Source of the DNA: an uncultured Collinsella sp.
Lineage (GTDB): Bacteria; Actinomycetota; Coriobacteriia; Coriobacteriales; Coriobacteriaceae
NCBI GenBank assembly: GCA_958447445.1
Contig: CAUDAE010000005.1
Location: 1-37,599, forward strand
Length of the DNA: 37,599 bases
Reading direction: 5' to 3'
Shown here piece by piece: positions 1 to 8,229 of this stretch. The stretch's first letter is position 1, and every line of letters begins with the position of its first letter. The notes under the pieces were generated by a model. The model had not been told where the DNA came from. It made no database searches and saw only the letters and a list, made by a program, of their open reading frames with translations. Both the position numbers and the translations under genes were made by a program.

Positions 1-6
1 ATTTTG

Positions 7-246
7 ATGAGTGACAACACCAAGCATCTCGCAAAGAAGTGCGTCAAGGACGCGGGACCGTGCCTCGCGCTGTGCCTTGCCGGCGCAGCGGTCGCGCTGC
101 TGGCCGTTCTGGGGCCATTCGACGTGCTCCGAAGTGCCAGCTTTCTGCATGTTTGCATGGCCCTTGCCGGTGCCATGATGACCGGCGGCGTGCTCGATCT
201 GGTTTTTTGGGTGCTTGACCCGTTTGGATGGAAGAGCGAGGGGTAA
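7..246 (+). CDS. small two-helix membrane protein, unknown function (possibly 5'-partial)
   Basis: A 79-residue protein counted from the ATG at 7. A TTG lies directly before it and the frame stays open to the window edge, so the true start may lie upstream. Two hydrophobic stretches, about residues 17-36 and 47-71, separated by a short polar loop, predict two membrane helices. The N-terminus is basic and the C-terminus short and charged. I do not recognise the family. It is followed by a roughly 85-nt gap and then the metallophosphoesterase on the same strand; no terminator is obvious between them. Confidence 0.55.
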   Translation: MSDNTKHLAKKCVKDAGPCLALCLAGAAVALLAVLGPFDVLRSASFLHVCMALAGAMMTGGVLDLVFWVLDPFGWKSEG

Positions 247-331
247 GCCCTAAGGGATGGGAGGGCTGGAACGGTTAGCTCGGTGATCGTGCAAAATGTG
301 GGCTAGCGACTTGCAAGGAAGTGGTGATCCG

Positions 332-1057
332 ATGACGGTCTATGTGACGGGCGATATTCACGGCGGCGTCGACATGCAAAAGCTGCGCGACTGGGAGCTT
401 GGGGATAGCCTGACGAGCGACGACTATCTGATTGTTGCGGGCGACTTTGGCTTTCCCTGGGATTTCTCTGCCGAGGAGTGCGCCGATATCGCCTGGCTGG
501 AGTCGCGCCCCTATACCGTGCTGTTCATCGACGGTAACCACGAGCGCTTCGACCATTGGGCGGAGCGACCCATGGAGCTGTGGCACTGTGGGCTGACGCA
601 GCGCCTGTCGGATACCTCTCCCATACGCCGCCTGACGCGTGGCGAGGTTTTTGAGCTCGACGGCTCAACGATTTTTACCATGGGCGGCGCCACGAGCGTG
701 GATAAGGAATACCGCATCCCGTATTCCAGCTGGTGGCCGCAGGAGCTGCCGGATGAGCGCAACTTTGAGGAGGCGCGGGCAAAGCTCGACAGCGTGGGCT
801 GGAAGGTCGACTACGTAATCACCCACACCTGCTCTACGCGCATGCTTTCGCCCACGCTCTATCCGGCACCCGGCTGGAATTGCCCCGCCATTGATCGGCT
901 TACGGCATTTTTCGATGAACTGGAAGATCGCTTGGACTTCAAGCGCTGGTACTACGGCCATTTTCATCGCGACGCCAACCCGGCCGAGCGCCACACCGTG
1001 CTCTACGACTGCATCGTTCGCCTGGGCGACGAACTCCAGCCCTGGGATGTTGCGTAG
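332..1057 (+). CDS. calcineurin-like metallophosphoesterase
   Basis: A 241-residue enzyme with the ordered metal-binding motifs of the calcineurin-like phosphoesterase superfamily: GDIHG near residue 7, VAGDFG near 36, DGNHE near 66, a THTCS segment in the C-terminal half and GHFH near the end. These motifs hold a dinuclear metal centre that hydrolyses phosphoesters; the substrate cannot be read from the sequence. The ATG at 332 is preferred over the in-frame ATG at 296 because an AAGGAA ribosome-binding site lies about 11 nt upstream and the conserved fold begins almost at once after it. It lacks a signal peptide, so it should be cytoplasmic. It converges on gluQ, with a 15-nt gap between the stop codons. 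Confidence 0.85.
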   Translation: MTVYVTGDIHGGVDMQKLRDWELGDSLTSDDYLIVAGDFGFPWDFSAEECADIAWLESRPYTVLFIDGNHERFDHWAERPMELWHCGLTQRLSDTSPIRRLTRGEVFELDGSTIFTMGGATSVDKEYRIPYSSWWPQELPDERNFEEARAKLDSVGWKVDYVITHTCSTRMLSPTLYPAPGWNCPAIDRLTAFFDELEDRLDFKRWYYGHFHRDANPAERHTVLYDCIVRLGDELQPWDVA

Positions 1058-1072
1058 GGGCGAGGCGTTTGG

Positions 1073-2083
1073 CTACTCGGCAGTTACAGTGATGTTCTCG
1101 CGATGCGCACGGATGACGTCCCAGCTAAAGTGTTCGACCAGCTGCTTGGCAGAGCGCGGTGTGGTGTCCGGTGCGATGCCCGTTTGCCCGGCGAGCCAGC
1201 CCAGCAATGCCTCGGGTGTGCCAAAGCGGGCGCGGAGCTCGCCCAGGTCCAGATCGCGATCGCGCTTGGAAAGGCGGCGGCCGTCCGGCGACATGAGCAG
1301 CGGAATGTGCGCGTAGTGCGGCGTGGGAAGTCCCAGCAGATGCTGCAGGTAGATTTGGCGCGGCGTGGAGCCCAGCAGGTCGCATCCGCGCACGACCTCG
1401 GTAACACCCATGGCGGCGTCGTCGACCACCACGGCCAGCTGGTAGGCAAACACGCCGTCGCTGCGGCGCACCAAAAAGTCGCCGCATTCGGTGGCGAGTG
1501 CTTCGCATTGAGCACCATACGTGCGGTCCACGAATTCGATCACATCGTCTGCGAGGTCGTCGACGGCGGGCACGCGCAGGCGCGTGGCCGGGGCGCGCAG
1601 GGCACTGCGGCGGGCGACCTCTTCGGCAGAAAGGTCTCGGCAGGCGCCGCGGTAGATGGGCGTGCCGTCGCTGGCGTGCGGCGCGCTTGCGGTGTGGAGC
1701 TCGGCGCGCGTGCAAAAGCAGGGGTAGGTGAGGCCAGCGCCCTGCAGCTGGTGCAAGGCGCTCTTGTACAGGTCCAGACGATCGTGCTGGTAGTAGGGGC
1801 CTTCGTCCCACTCGAGTCCCAGCCAGGCTAGGTCGTCAATCAGTTGAGCGGCAAGTTCCGGGCGCTTGCAGCGATCGTCCAGGTCCTCGATGCGCAACAC
1901 GATGCTGCCGCCCTGGCTGCGGGCCGAAAGCCACGCGCACAGGCAGCTGAACACGTTGCCCAGGTGCATGCGGCCCGATGGCGACGGGGCAAAGCGCCCC
2001 ACGACGGGTGCGGGAACGGAGGCGGGCTGCGTCGTTGGCGCATCCGCGGCGGGCGTTGCTATGTTGCGTGCTTTGATATCCAT
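1073..2083 (-). CDS. gluQ: glutamyl-Q tRNA(Asp) synthetase
   Basis: A truncated glutamyl-tRNA synthetase paralogue that charges glutamate onto queuosine of tRNA(Asp). The 336-residue protein has the catalytic core only and no anticodon-binding domain, as expected for GluQ-RS. The class I signature is seen as APSPSGRMHLGN at about residues 32-43, and the second nucleotide-binding motif as RRLSKRD near residue 270. The characteristic zinc site is present (Cys122, Cys124, Tyr144, Cys148). A roughly 27-residue low-complexity Ala/Pro/Thr leader precedes the core, so the start could lie a little downstream. A TATACT hexamer lies only 7 nt upstream of the ATG and no ribosome-binding site is visible, which would fit a leaderless mRNA. 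Confidence 0.9.
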   Translation of the reverse strand: MDIKARNIATPAADAPTTQPASVPAPVVGRFAPSPSGRMHLGNVFSCLCAWLSARSQGGSIVLRIEDLDDRCKRPELAAQLIDDLAWLGLEWDEGPYYQHDRLDLYKSALHQLQGAGLTYPCFCTRAELHTASAPHASDGTPIYRGACRDLSAEEVARRSALRAPATRLRVPAVDDLADDVIEFVDRTYGAQCEALATECGDFLVRRSDGVFAYQLAVVVDDAAMGVTEVVRGCDLLGSTPRQIYLQHLLGLPTPHYAHIPLLMSPDGRRLSKRDRDLDLGELRARFGTPEALLGWLAGQTGIAPDTTPRSAKQLVEHFSWDVIRAHRENITVTAE

Positions 2084-2640
2084 GCGGACGAGTATAGCGC
2101 GGGGTGCGATGGGGAGGCGTCACTGTGGTCCGCAAGTTGTCGAGGCCCCGCATTGCGTATGGCGGGCTGCAGACTCGGTGCTTTGATCCCTGTCCGTCAA
2201 CTTGGCACCTTAGACAACAGAAACCCCGGCAGCTCTTCGCAACTGCCGGGGTTTCCGCGGAAAAGGGGGACATAATCCTCGAGCGAACGGCAAAGGGGCA
2301 AACCGTTTTCGCTCAACTGCTTTATGCCCCTCGACTGGTGGCTCAATCAGCGCATGCCGAGCCCACACAAAGCCGCTACACCTGTGACGGAGCTGTGAAG
2401 TGGTATCTATTGTTGGCGCGGGATTCGGCCAAAGAGCGTCCTAAACAACAAATTTGTTGCTGTCTGTCGGTTCAACCCAATGATCCGTTTTCCTCCGTCC
2501 CCAATAGATCATTTTCCAAGTGTCGGGGTGCGGGCGTGACTTTCATCTCGTTTGGCACTCCGGTCGCCTAGATGTTCGTCATGTGTGCCCGCAAACGTGG
2601 GACAATGGCGATGTTGGTTTTACAGACAAAGGATGTGCCT
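2084..2640. other. 557-nt intergenic region with a strong hairpin and a palindrome, no recognised gene
   Basis: The gap lies between the divergent gluQ and DUF2207 genes. It holds a perfect 12-bp inverted repeat (2221-2232 with 2243-2254, 10-nt loop), a 14-nt perfect palindrome at 2446-2459, and a 7-bp inverted repeat (AATGATC/GATCATT) around 2479-2515. One open frame (2104-2571, plus) crosses it but has no ribosome-binding site, no family resemblance and low-complexity composition, so I do not call it. I recognise no tRNA, riboswitch or known small RNA here. Confidence 0.4.
2221..2254. repeat. perfect 12-bp hairpin in a divergent intergenic region
   Basis: AAACCCCGGCAG (2221-2232) and its exact reverse complement (2243-2254) flank a 10-nt loop. 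Neither side carries a clear run of T, so it is not a convincing intrinsic terminator. Since the flanking genes are transcribed away from each other, a terminator would be unexpected unless an unrecognised transcript ends here. Confidence 0.6.
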
Positions 2641-4587
2641 ATGAACGCCCCCGTTGCCAATACTTGTCGGCAGCGCTGCCTGTTTGCGCGATTCGCTTCC
2701 GTCTGCGTGCTCGTCGCGCTCGCGTTGTTGCTGCTGCCTGTCGCCGCGCACGCCGACGGCTACTCCATGACCCAAACCTATATCGGCGCCACGGTCGAGG
2801 CCGACGGTTCGCTGACCGTTGTCGAGGGGCGCCAGTTTGATTTCGATGACGACATCAACGGCGTGTTTTGGGAGATCAATACGGGCACCAACCAGCAGGG
2901 CGGTACGGCGGGTGTCGATGTGCTGAGCGTCGAGGAGGAGGACACCGCGTTCAACAAAGTCGATAGCGCGAACAAGGGTGACTCTGGCGTCTACACGGTC
3001 GAGCAGACTGGTGACGGCGTAAAGATTAAGGTATTCAGCCCTCACGAGAGCGGCGACAGCGCGACCTATTTCGTGAGCTATACCATGACCGGTGCGGTCA
3101 TGAACTGGGCCGATACCGCCGAGCTCTACTGGAAGTTCGTGGGTGACGGCTGGTCCGCGGATTCCGACGATGTCGAGATGGAAGTGTACTTCGCAAATGC
3201 CGCCGCCGGGACGGCGGCCGTCAAGGGCGATAACTTCCGCGCATGGGGCCACGGCCCGCTGACGGGCGACGTATCGCTCGATGCGGACGAACCCATGGTC
3301 ACCTATACCATTCCCTGCGTGCATCAGGGCGAATTCGCCGAGGCGCGCATCGCCTTCCCCAGCGACTGGGTGCCGCAGCTTGCCGCCTCGGGCGAAGAGC
3401 GCATGTCAACGATCCTGAGCGAAGAGAAGGAATGGGCCGACGAAGCTAACGCCCGCCGCGCTCACGCTCGCATGATTGCCAATGTACTTGCCGTGCTAAG
3501 TGTTGTCGCGGCGGTGGCCTTTACCGGCACAATCGTTGTGCTCAAGTTGCGCCGCCGCAAGCCCAAGCCGCTTTTCCAGGACGAATATTTCCGCGATGTG
3601 CCTTCGGCCGACCATCCCGCCGTGCTTTCGGCCCTCATGAGCTGGAACGAGGTGCCCGATCAGGCATATATCGCCACGCTCATGAAGCTCACCGACGACC
3701 GTGTGATCAAGCTGGAGCAGGCGACCGTGACCAAGGCCAAGAAAGGTCTGTTGGGGCGTGAAAAAGAAGAGCAGACGTATCGCGTGACGGTGAGTGATGC
3801 GGGCTGGAAGTCGGCCAAGGGTATTGACCGCATGGTGCTCAAGGTCTTCTTTGCCGGTGCTAAGCCCAACGAGAACGGCGATCGCTCGCGCACGTTTGAC
3901 GAGCTGCAGCACTACGTCAAGCAGCACGCTACGCCCGTGGGCGACAAGCTCGAGGACTATCAGAACACCGTTAAGGGCAAGCTGGCCGATAGCGAGTACG
4001 TTGCCTCGGACGGCATTGTCGCAATGGTGTTTTGCCTGGTTCTCGGTATTCTGATCGCCTGTGTTCCCGCGGGATCCATCTTCTTTACCGACGGCGCGCA
4101 GGCGAACATTATCGCCGCGGTTATCTCGGTGCCGATTGTGCTGGTGGGTATTGGCGTGGGCCTTACGTTCCGCCGCTTTACGCCGGAGGGTGCCGAGGTG
4201 GCGGCTCGCTGCAAGGCGCTTAAGCATTGGCTCGAGGATTTCACGCGTCTAAAGGAAGCCGTCCCCGGCGATCTGGTTCTGTGGAATAAACTTCTGGTGA
4301 TGGGTGCGGCGCTGGGCGTTTCGAAGGAAGTTCTGCGTCAGCTTGCCGAGGCTGTTCCTCCCGAGGTGCGCGAGGCCGACGGTTTCTACGACAATTACCC
4401 CTGCTACTGGTGGTACTACCATCACTACGGAAACCAGTCCCCGCTCGATTCATTCGATGACGTGTATCACGAGAGCATCCGTGAGCTGGCTTCGAGTTCC
4501 GATAGCTCGAGCGGCGGTGGTGGCGGCTTCTCGGGCGGCGGAGGCGGAGGCGGCGGCGTCGGCGGAGGCGGCGGCGGAACGTTCTAA
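2641..4587 (+). CDS. DUF2207-family membrane protein with Gly-rich C-terminus
   Basis: A 648-residue exported membrane protein. A signal peptide (basic start, hydrophobic core about residues 14-36, AHA before Asp39) leads an extracellular beta-rich DUF2207 domain. A helix at about residues 277-300 follows, ending in a KLRRRK stop-transfer patch. Next come a cytoplasmic domain, two or three more helices at about 457-510, and a tail of Ser then glycine repeats ending in GGTF. This layout is typical of uncharacterised DUF2207 proteins of Gram-positive bacteria; their biochemical role is not established. The ATG at 2641 is chosen over in-frame starts from 2572 because AAAGGA lies about 7 nt upstream and the signal peptide begins there. 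Confidence 0.85.
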   Translation: MNAPVANTCRQRCLFARFASVCVLVALALLLLPVAAHADGYSMTQTYIGATVEADGSLTVVEGRQFDFDDDINGVFWEINTGTNQQGGTAGVDVLSVEEEDTAFNKVDSANKGDSGVYTVEQTGDGVKIKVFSPHESGDSATYFVSYTMTGAVMNWADTAELYWKFVGDGWSADSDDVEMEVYFANAAAGTAAVKGDNFRAWGHGPLTGDVSLDADEPMVTYTIPCVHQGEFAEARIAFPSDWVPQLAASGEERMSTILSEEKEWADEANARRAHARMIANVLAVLSVVAAVAFTGTIVVLKLRRRKPKPLFQDEYFRDVPSADHPAVLSALMSWNEVPDQAYIATLMKLTDDRVIKLEQATVTKAKKGLLGREKEEQTYRVTVSDAGWKSAKGIDRMVLKVFFAGAKPNENGDRSRTFDELQHYVKQHATPVGDKLEDYQNTVKGKLADSEYVASDGIVAMVFCLVLGILIACVPAGSIFFTDGAQANIIAAVISVPIVLVGIGVGLTFRRFTPEGAEVAARCKALKHWLEDFTRLKEAVPGDLVLWNKLLVMGAALGVSKEVLRQLAEAVPPEVREADGFYDNYPCYWWYYHHYGNQSPLDSFDDVYHESIRELASSSDSSSGGGGGFSGGGGGGGGVGGGGGGTF

Positions 4588-4600
4588 CGGTCCTAAATTA

Positions 4601-4649
4601 TGGGATGGGCTTTTCTCGACAGCCGTCGGGGAAAGCCCATCCCATTTTT
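4601..4649 (+). terminator. intrinsic terminator after the DUF2207 gene
   Basis: A 13-bp perfect stem (TGGGATGGGCTTT at 4601-4613 with 4632-4644) with an 18-nt loop is followed directly by TTTTTA. It lies 13 nt after the stop codon. Confidence 0.85.
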
Positions 4650-4663
4650 ATGCGTTACCTACG

Positions 4664-4701
4664 AGGACTGTCCCCAACGACTAGTCACTGGGGACAGTCC
4701 T
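4664..4701. repeat. REP-like palindrome, AGGACTGTCCCC family
   Basis: Perfect 12-nt inverted arms (4664-4675 and 4690-4701) surround a centre that itself contains the palindrome GACTAGTC. It has no T-run. Related bases (CCCCAATGACTAG) recur at 29012-29024, and the GGGACAG core recurs in the element near 26024. It looks like an intergenic repeat and not a terminator, since a good terminator lies just before it. Confidence 0.6.
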
Positions 4702-4726
4702 AAATGACTAGGTATGGCTGCTGGGC

Positions 4727-5368
4727 CTAGGCTGTTAGGTCGAGTTCGTAGAGGAAGCTTTCGCGCGGCATGTCGTGACGGCGCTCTTCGCGGTTGGCGC
4801 GGTGCGTGGCCGCGCGCTTAAAGCCGTGCAGCTCATAGAACTTCCACGAGCAGTTGGAGTCGGTGTACAGGTGCGCCCTCGTCGCCCCGCGCGAGGACAG
4901 GTACGAGACCGCGGCATCGAGCAAAACCGAGCCAACGCCCAGTCCGTGGACATCGCGATCAACGGCAAGCAGCGTGACCTCGTTGTCGTGTGGCAATGGG
5001 CTGCTCTCGAGCAGGCGGTTGTTGGTTCGGATGGTTGCGCGCACAAACGAGAGATACTCGGCGCAGGCATCGGGCTCTAGCTCACGCATCTGCGATAGCA
5101 GCGCGCGTTCGGTATCCATCCAATGTTCCTTGACGGTGGCGCCGGAGCTCTGTCCCGCACGCGCGAGCGCAATGCCGCGCGCCTGACCGTCGATTACGGC
5201 AACCTGCGAAAACGTCGATGACGAAAGGCAATAGGCGAGGTCGCACGCGGCCTCAAGGCGGTTGTACTCATCGTTATCCGAATTGTTATGCCAAAGCTGC
5301 TGCAGAATCAGCGCGATGGCGTCGAAGTCTTCGGTATCAAACGGTCGGTAGAGAACCCGCGAGACCAT
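4727..5368 (-). CDS. GNAT-family N-acetyltransferase
   Basis: A 213-residue protein with the GNAT acetyl-CoA-binding signature: VDRDVHGLGVGSVLLDAA, where HGLGVG matches the Q/R-x-x-G-x-G/A loop of motif A. It is followed by a YTDSNCSWKFYELHGF segment typical of motif B, where an asparagine and a tyrosine sit near the thiol of CoA. It would transfer an acetyl group to an amine; the acceptor is unknown. The N-terminal part (about 1-100) is less conserved and may shape the substrate pocket. The ATG at 5368 is supported by AGAAAGAGG 4-5 nt upstream. It is transcribed alone, divergently from purH. Confidence 0.8.
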   Translation of the reverse strand: MVSRVLYRPFDTEDFDAIALILQQLWHNNSDNDEYNRLEAACDLAYCLSSSTFSQVAVIDGQARGIALARAGQSSGATVKEHWMDTERALLSQMRELEPDACAEYLSFVRATIRTNNRLLESSPLPHDNEVTLLAVDRDVHGLGVGSVLLDAAVSYLSSRGATRAHLYTDSNCSWKFYELHGFKRAATHRANREERRHDMPRESFLYELDLTA

Positions 5369-5645
5369 GGTGCCTCTTTCTTTTGCGGATGCATATCGAG
5401 CACAGTTCTACCACGCTATTGGCATCTAATTATGGTGCCCCTGTGTTCCATGAACTCACCGTGCCCGGTGCCGTGCCCATCTCCTCCGCTCACAAACTTT
5501 TTCTGCATATGCGCCCGTTGCGGGGTGCATCGATGCGCTCGATGCGCTACATTGAATCAGTATTTTCAATGCCGCTGCGCGAGCGCTGCAGATCGACGTA
5601 TCACCGACTCACAGAGCACGGCGGCGTACCAGACAGGAGGACTGC

Positions 5646-7253
5646 ATGGGATCTGATGTGAAGATCGCACGCGCGTTGATTTCGGTTACCGATAAGACGG
5701 GCGTCGTCGATTTCGCACGGACGCTGGTCGATGACTTTGGCGTCGAGATCATCTCTACGGGCGGCACGGCTCGTGCCATCGAGGACGCGGGCGTTCCCGT
5801 AACCCCCATCGAGGAGTTCACGGGCTATCCCGAGATGATGGACGGCCGCGTTAAGACCCTGCATCCCAAGGTTCACGGCGCGCTGCTGGCCCGCCGCGAT
5901 TCCGAGCAGCACATGCAGGAGGCCGCTCAGCACGGCATTAAGCTGATCGATCTGGTCGTCGTCAACCTGTACGAGTTCGAGAAGACCGTCGCCAACCCCG
6001 AGGTCACCTTCGCGGATGCCATCGAGCACATCGACATCGGCGGTCCCTCCATGCTGCGCTCTGCCGCCAAGAACGCCACGAGCGTTACCGTCATCTCCGA
6101 CCCGGCCGACTATGATGCCGTCCTGGCCGAGATGCACGAGACCGGTGGCTGCACCACGCTTTCCACCCGTCGTCGCCTGCAGGTGAAGGTCTACCAGACC
6201 ACCGCTGCCTACGACACGGCTATCTCCCGTTGGCTTGCCGCCCAGGCAAGCGACGTGGCGGACACTTCTGCCAAGCTCGAGATCTCGCTGGAGAAGGTCG
6301 ACGACCTGCGCTATGGCGAGAATCCTCAGCAGAAGGCCACGGTCTATCGCTTTGCCGAGGGCTGCGAGAACACCGCGAGCTCGCAGTTCCCGCTCGTTGG
6401 CTCCGAGCAGATCCAGGGCAAGCCGCTCAGCTACAACAACTATCTGGATGCCGACGCTGCTTGGAACCTGGTCCGCGAGTTCGACGAGCCTGCCTGCGTG
6501 ATCCTCAAGCATCAGAACCCCTGCGGCTCCGCCGTGGCCGAGGACATCACGGCCGCCTACGACCGCGCCTTCGCCTGCGATCCCAAGAGCGCCTTCGGCG
6601 GCATCATCGCCTGCAACCGCGAGATTCCCTATGAGCTGGTTGAGCACTTTGCCGATCAGAACAAGCAGTTCGTCGAGGTCATCATCGCTCCGAGCTACAC
6701 TGCCGAGGCGCTCGAGCGCATGGCCAAGCGCCCCAACCTGCGCGTGCTGGCTACCGGCGGCGTGGACCACGGCGCCCAGGTGGAGCTGCGCTCCGTCGAC
6801 GGCGGCATGCTGGTGCAGGAAGTCGACCATGTGACCGAGGACCCCGCGACCTTTACGTTCCCCACCGACCGCAAGCCCACCGACGCCGAGATGGCCGAGC
6901 TCGAGTTTGCCTGGAAGGTCTGCAAGGGCGTTAAGTCCAACGCCATCCTGGTCTCCAAGGGCAAGGCCGGCATTGGCATGGGCCCGGGTCAGCCCAACCG
7001 CGTTGACTCTGCACTGCTTGCCTGCGAGCGCGCCGAGGACTTCTGCGAGCGCGAGGGCGTGGAGAAGGGCGGCTTTGCCTGCGCAAGCGACGCATTCTTC
7101 CCGTTCCGCGACAACGTCGACGTGCTTGCCGCGCACGGCGTGACCTGCATCATTCAGCCCGGCGGCTCCAAGCGCGACGACGAGAGCATCCAGGCCTGCA
7201 ACGAGCATGGTATTGCGATGGTCTTCACGGGGGCCAGGCATTTTAGGCACTAG
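5646..7253 (+). CDS. purH: bifunctional AICAR formyltransferase / IMP cyclohydrolase
   Basis: PurH catalyses the last two steps of de novo purine synthesis: formylation of AICAR by 10-formyl-THF and ring closure to IMP. The 535-residue protein shows the N-terminal MGS-like cyclohydrolase domain (about 1-150), including STGGT at 38-42 and GRVKTLHPKVHG at about 67-78. The C-terminal transformylase domain contains the catalytic KHQNPCG at about 288-294. A strong ribosome-binding site (GGAGG) lies about 6 nt before the ATG. No purine riboswitch or other pur genes are seen nearby, so it is a stand-alone gene in the window. The 277 nt upstream contain short repeats (GATGCGCTC) but no promoter I would stand behind. 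Confidence 0.97.
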   Translation: MGSDVKIARALISVTDKTGVVDFARTLVDDFGVEIISTGGTARAIEDAGVPVTPIEEFTGYPEMMDGRVKTLHPKVHGALLARRDSEQHMQEAAQHGIKLIDLVVVNLYEFEKTVANPEVTFADAIEHIDIGGPSMLRSAAKNATSVTVISDPADYDAVLAEMHETGGCTTLSTRRRLQVKVYQTTAAYDTAISRWLAAQASDVADTSAKLEISLEKVDDLRYGENPQQKATVYRFAEGCENTASSQFPLVGSEQIQGKPLSYNNYLDADAAWNLVREFDEPACVILKHQNPCGSAVAEDITAAYDRAFACDPKSAFGGIIACNREIPYELVEHFADQNKQFVEVIIAPSYTAEALERMAKRPNLRVLATGGVDHGAQVELRSVDGGMLVQEVDHVTEDPATFTFPTDRKPTDAEMAELEFAWKVCKGVKSNAILVSKGKAGIGMGPGQPNRVDSALLACERAEDFCEREGVEKGGFACASDAFFPFRDNVDVLAAHGVTCIIQPGGSKRDDESIQACNEHGIAMVFTGARHFRH

Positions 7254-7257
7254 AGGC

Positions 7258-7352
7258 TTTCCCAAGCACCCGACCTTGCCCCTCAAACCGTCGCTTGCGT
7301 ACATTTAGTACGCGGCGCTCCTCTTTCGGGGCAATCTCGGGCACTTGGAAAA
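7258..7352. repeat. long imperfect palindrome directly after purH
   Basis: Arms starting just after the purH stop pair over about 95 nt: TTTCCCAAG with CTTGGAAA, CACCCGA with TCGGGCA, TTGCCCC with GGGGCAA, and a central GCGTAC (7297-7302) with GTACGC (7308-7313) around the loop ATTTA. There is no T-run. Similar long palindromes follow the histidine kinase (13828-13918) and pcrA (18811-18925). Confidence 0.6.
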
Positions 7353-7354
7353 CC

Positions 7355-7384
7355 CTTAATGGGATGTTGCTCTATCCCATTAAG
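7355..7384. repeat. 10-bp perfect hairpin
   Basis: CTTAATGGGA (7355-7364) pairs with TCCCATTAAG (7375-7384) around a 10-nt loop. It lacks a T-run and adjoins the long palindrome after purH, so it may be part of a composite repeat or act as an RNA 3'-end stabiliser. Confidence 0.5.
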
Positions 7385-7424
7385 CTGATCGGTCGCCTGA
7401 CCATATCGTCAAAATAATCTCCGC

Positions 7425-7462
7425 AAAAGGCGGCTGCTCCGTTTGGAGGGCCGTCTTTTTGG
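7425..7462 (+). terminator. intrinsic terminator-like hairpin upstream of the 7477 gene
   Basis: AAAAGGCGGC (7425-7434) pairs with GCCGTCTTTT (7450-7459, one G-U pair) and continues into TTTTT. It lies only about 15 nt before the next ORF. It therefore either ends purH transcription or acts as an attenuator for the downstream gene. A TATAAG hexamer at 7463-7468 follows at once. Confidence 0.6.
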
Positions 7463-7476
7463 TATAAGAGGACGGA

Positions 7477-8211
7477 ATGACTAACACGAAAGGTATGACC
7501 ATGCCCCAGATTGATGATGCCGAGCTGTTTGGCAATGCCGAGGATCAGCGTGCGTACGAGGACTTTTGCGCCAATCAGGAGGCGGTCGAGAAGTTCACGC
7601 TCGACAAGCCCGCGCTTGTCTGCCGTTGGCGCATGTCCAACAAAAAGGTGCCCATGCTCAACCGCCACATCCGCGCACTATCCGAGCGCCTGGTGCAGGG
7701 CGAGCCGCTTACCCATAACATGCTCAGCTGGGCCAAACAGCACGTTGAGTGGTCGCTTGCCGAGGGCGACTACACCGCGCACGACGGCGTGCTCATGCTG
7801 GTGATCGACATCAACGGCAATGCCGCCATGACGGTGGGGGAGTACGAGCCGCTCGCCGATACGTCGGCCAAGGCGCTGCGTGCCCGCTCCGCCGAGGCTC
7901 GCTCCGAGGCCGACGAAACCGGCGTGGCGCCCGAGCTGCTCGCCGCCGTCAACAATGGCGAGCTTGCCTTTGTGGCGCCGGCGGACGAGTTCCTGTGCGG
8001 CACGGCGACGCTCATTGAGCAGCTGGCCCAGACCAAGGGCATCCCGGTCACGCGCGTAGATATTCCCGCGCAGCTTAAGGGCGCGCTGTTCCTAGTGAGC
8101 GACGAGCACGGCGTGGTCCCCGCAACCGAGACGGACGCCGCCGAGGCCGACGCCGCCACGGTCGCCTTCTTTGCCGAAGGCTACGAAAAGCTCCGCGCCC
8201 GCCGCTCCTAA
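7477..8211 (+). CDS. conserved-looking hypothetical protein, soluble
   Basis: A 244-residue acidic, soluble protein without a signal peptide or membrane segment; I do not recognise its family. The N-terminal half is helical and charged and contains an RWRMSNKKVPMLNRHIR segment. The middle holds a hydrophobic beta strand (GVLMLVIDINGNAAMTV) that could be the core of an alpha/beta domain. A later segment reads PADEFLCGTATLIEQLAQTKG. The C-terminus is Ala/Asp/Glu-rich. Start codons at 7477, 7495 and 7501 are all possible. GAGG 5 nt before 7477 and AAAGG 7 nt before 7501 compete, and the internal choice would shorten it by 8 residues. It is monocistronic, convergent with the PucR gene. Confidence 0.7.
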   Translation: MTNTKGMTMPQIDDAELFGNAEDQRAYEDFCANQEAVEKFTLDKPALVCRWRMSNKKVPMLNRHIRALSERLVQGEPLTHNMLSWAKQHVEWSLAEGDYTAHDGVLMLVIDINGNAAMTVGEYEPLADTSAKALRARSAEARSEADETGVAPELLAAVNNGELAFVAPADEFLCGTATLIEQLAQTKGIPVTRVDIPAQLKGALFLVSDEHGVVPATETDAAEADAATVAFFAEGYEKLRARRS

Positions 8212-8229
8212 CCTCAAGGCGGGGTGGGC

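Noticed and set aside
2463..2482. GGTTCAA, possible tRNA T-loop
   Set aside because: No matching 5-bp T-stem, acceptor stem or anticodon arm can be drawn around it.
2104..2571. 155-aa plus-strand ORF in the gluQ/DUF2207 gap
   Set aside because: It has no ribosome-binding site, crosses the perfect hairpin at 2221-2254 and shows no domain-like pattern.
4664..4701. Second terminator after the DUF2207 gene
   Set aside because: The stem is perfect but no T-run follows on either strand, and related bases recur elsewhere, so it was called a repeat.
5601..7304. 567-aa antisense ORF opposite purH
   Set aside because: purH is certain on the sense strand. The antisense translation is a shadow that also runs through the downstream palindrome.
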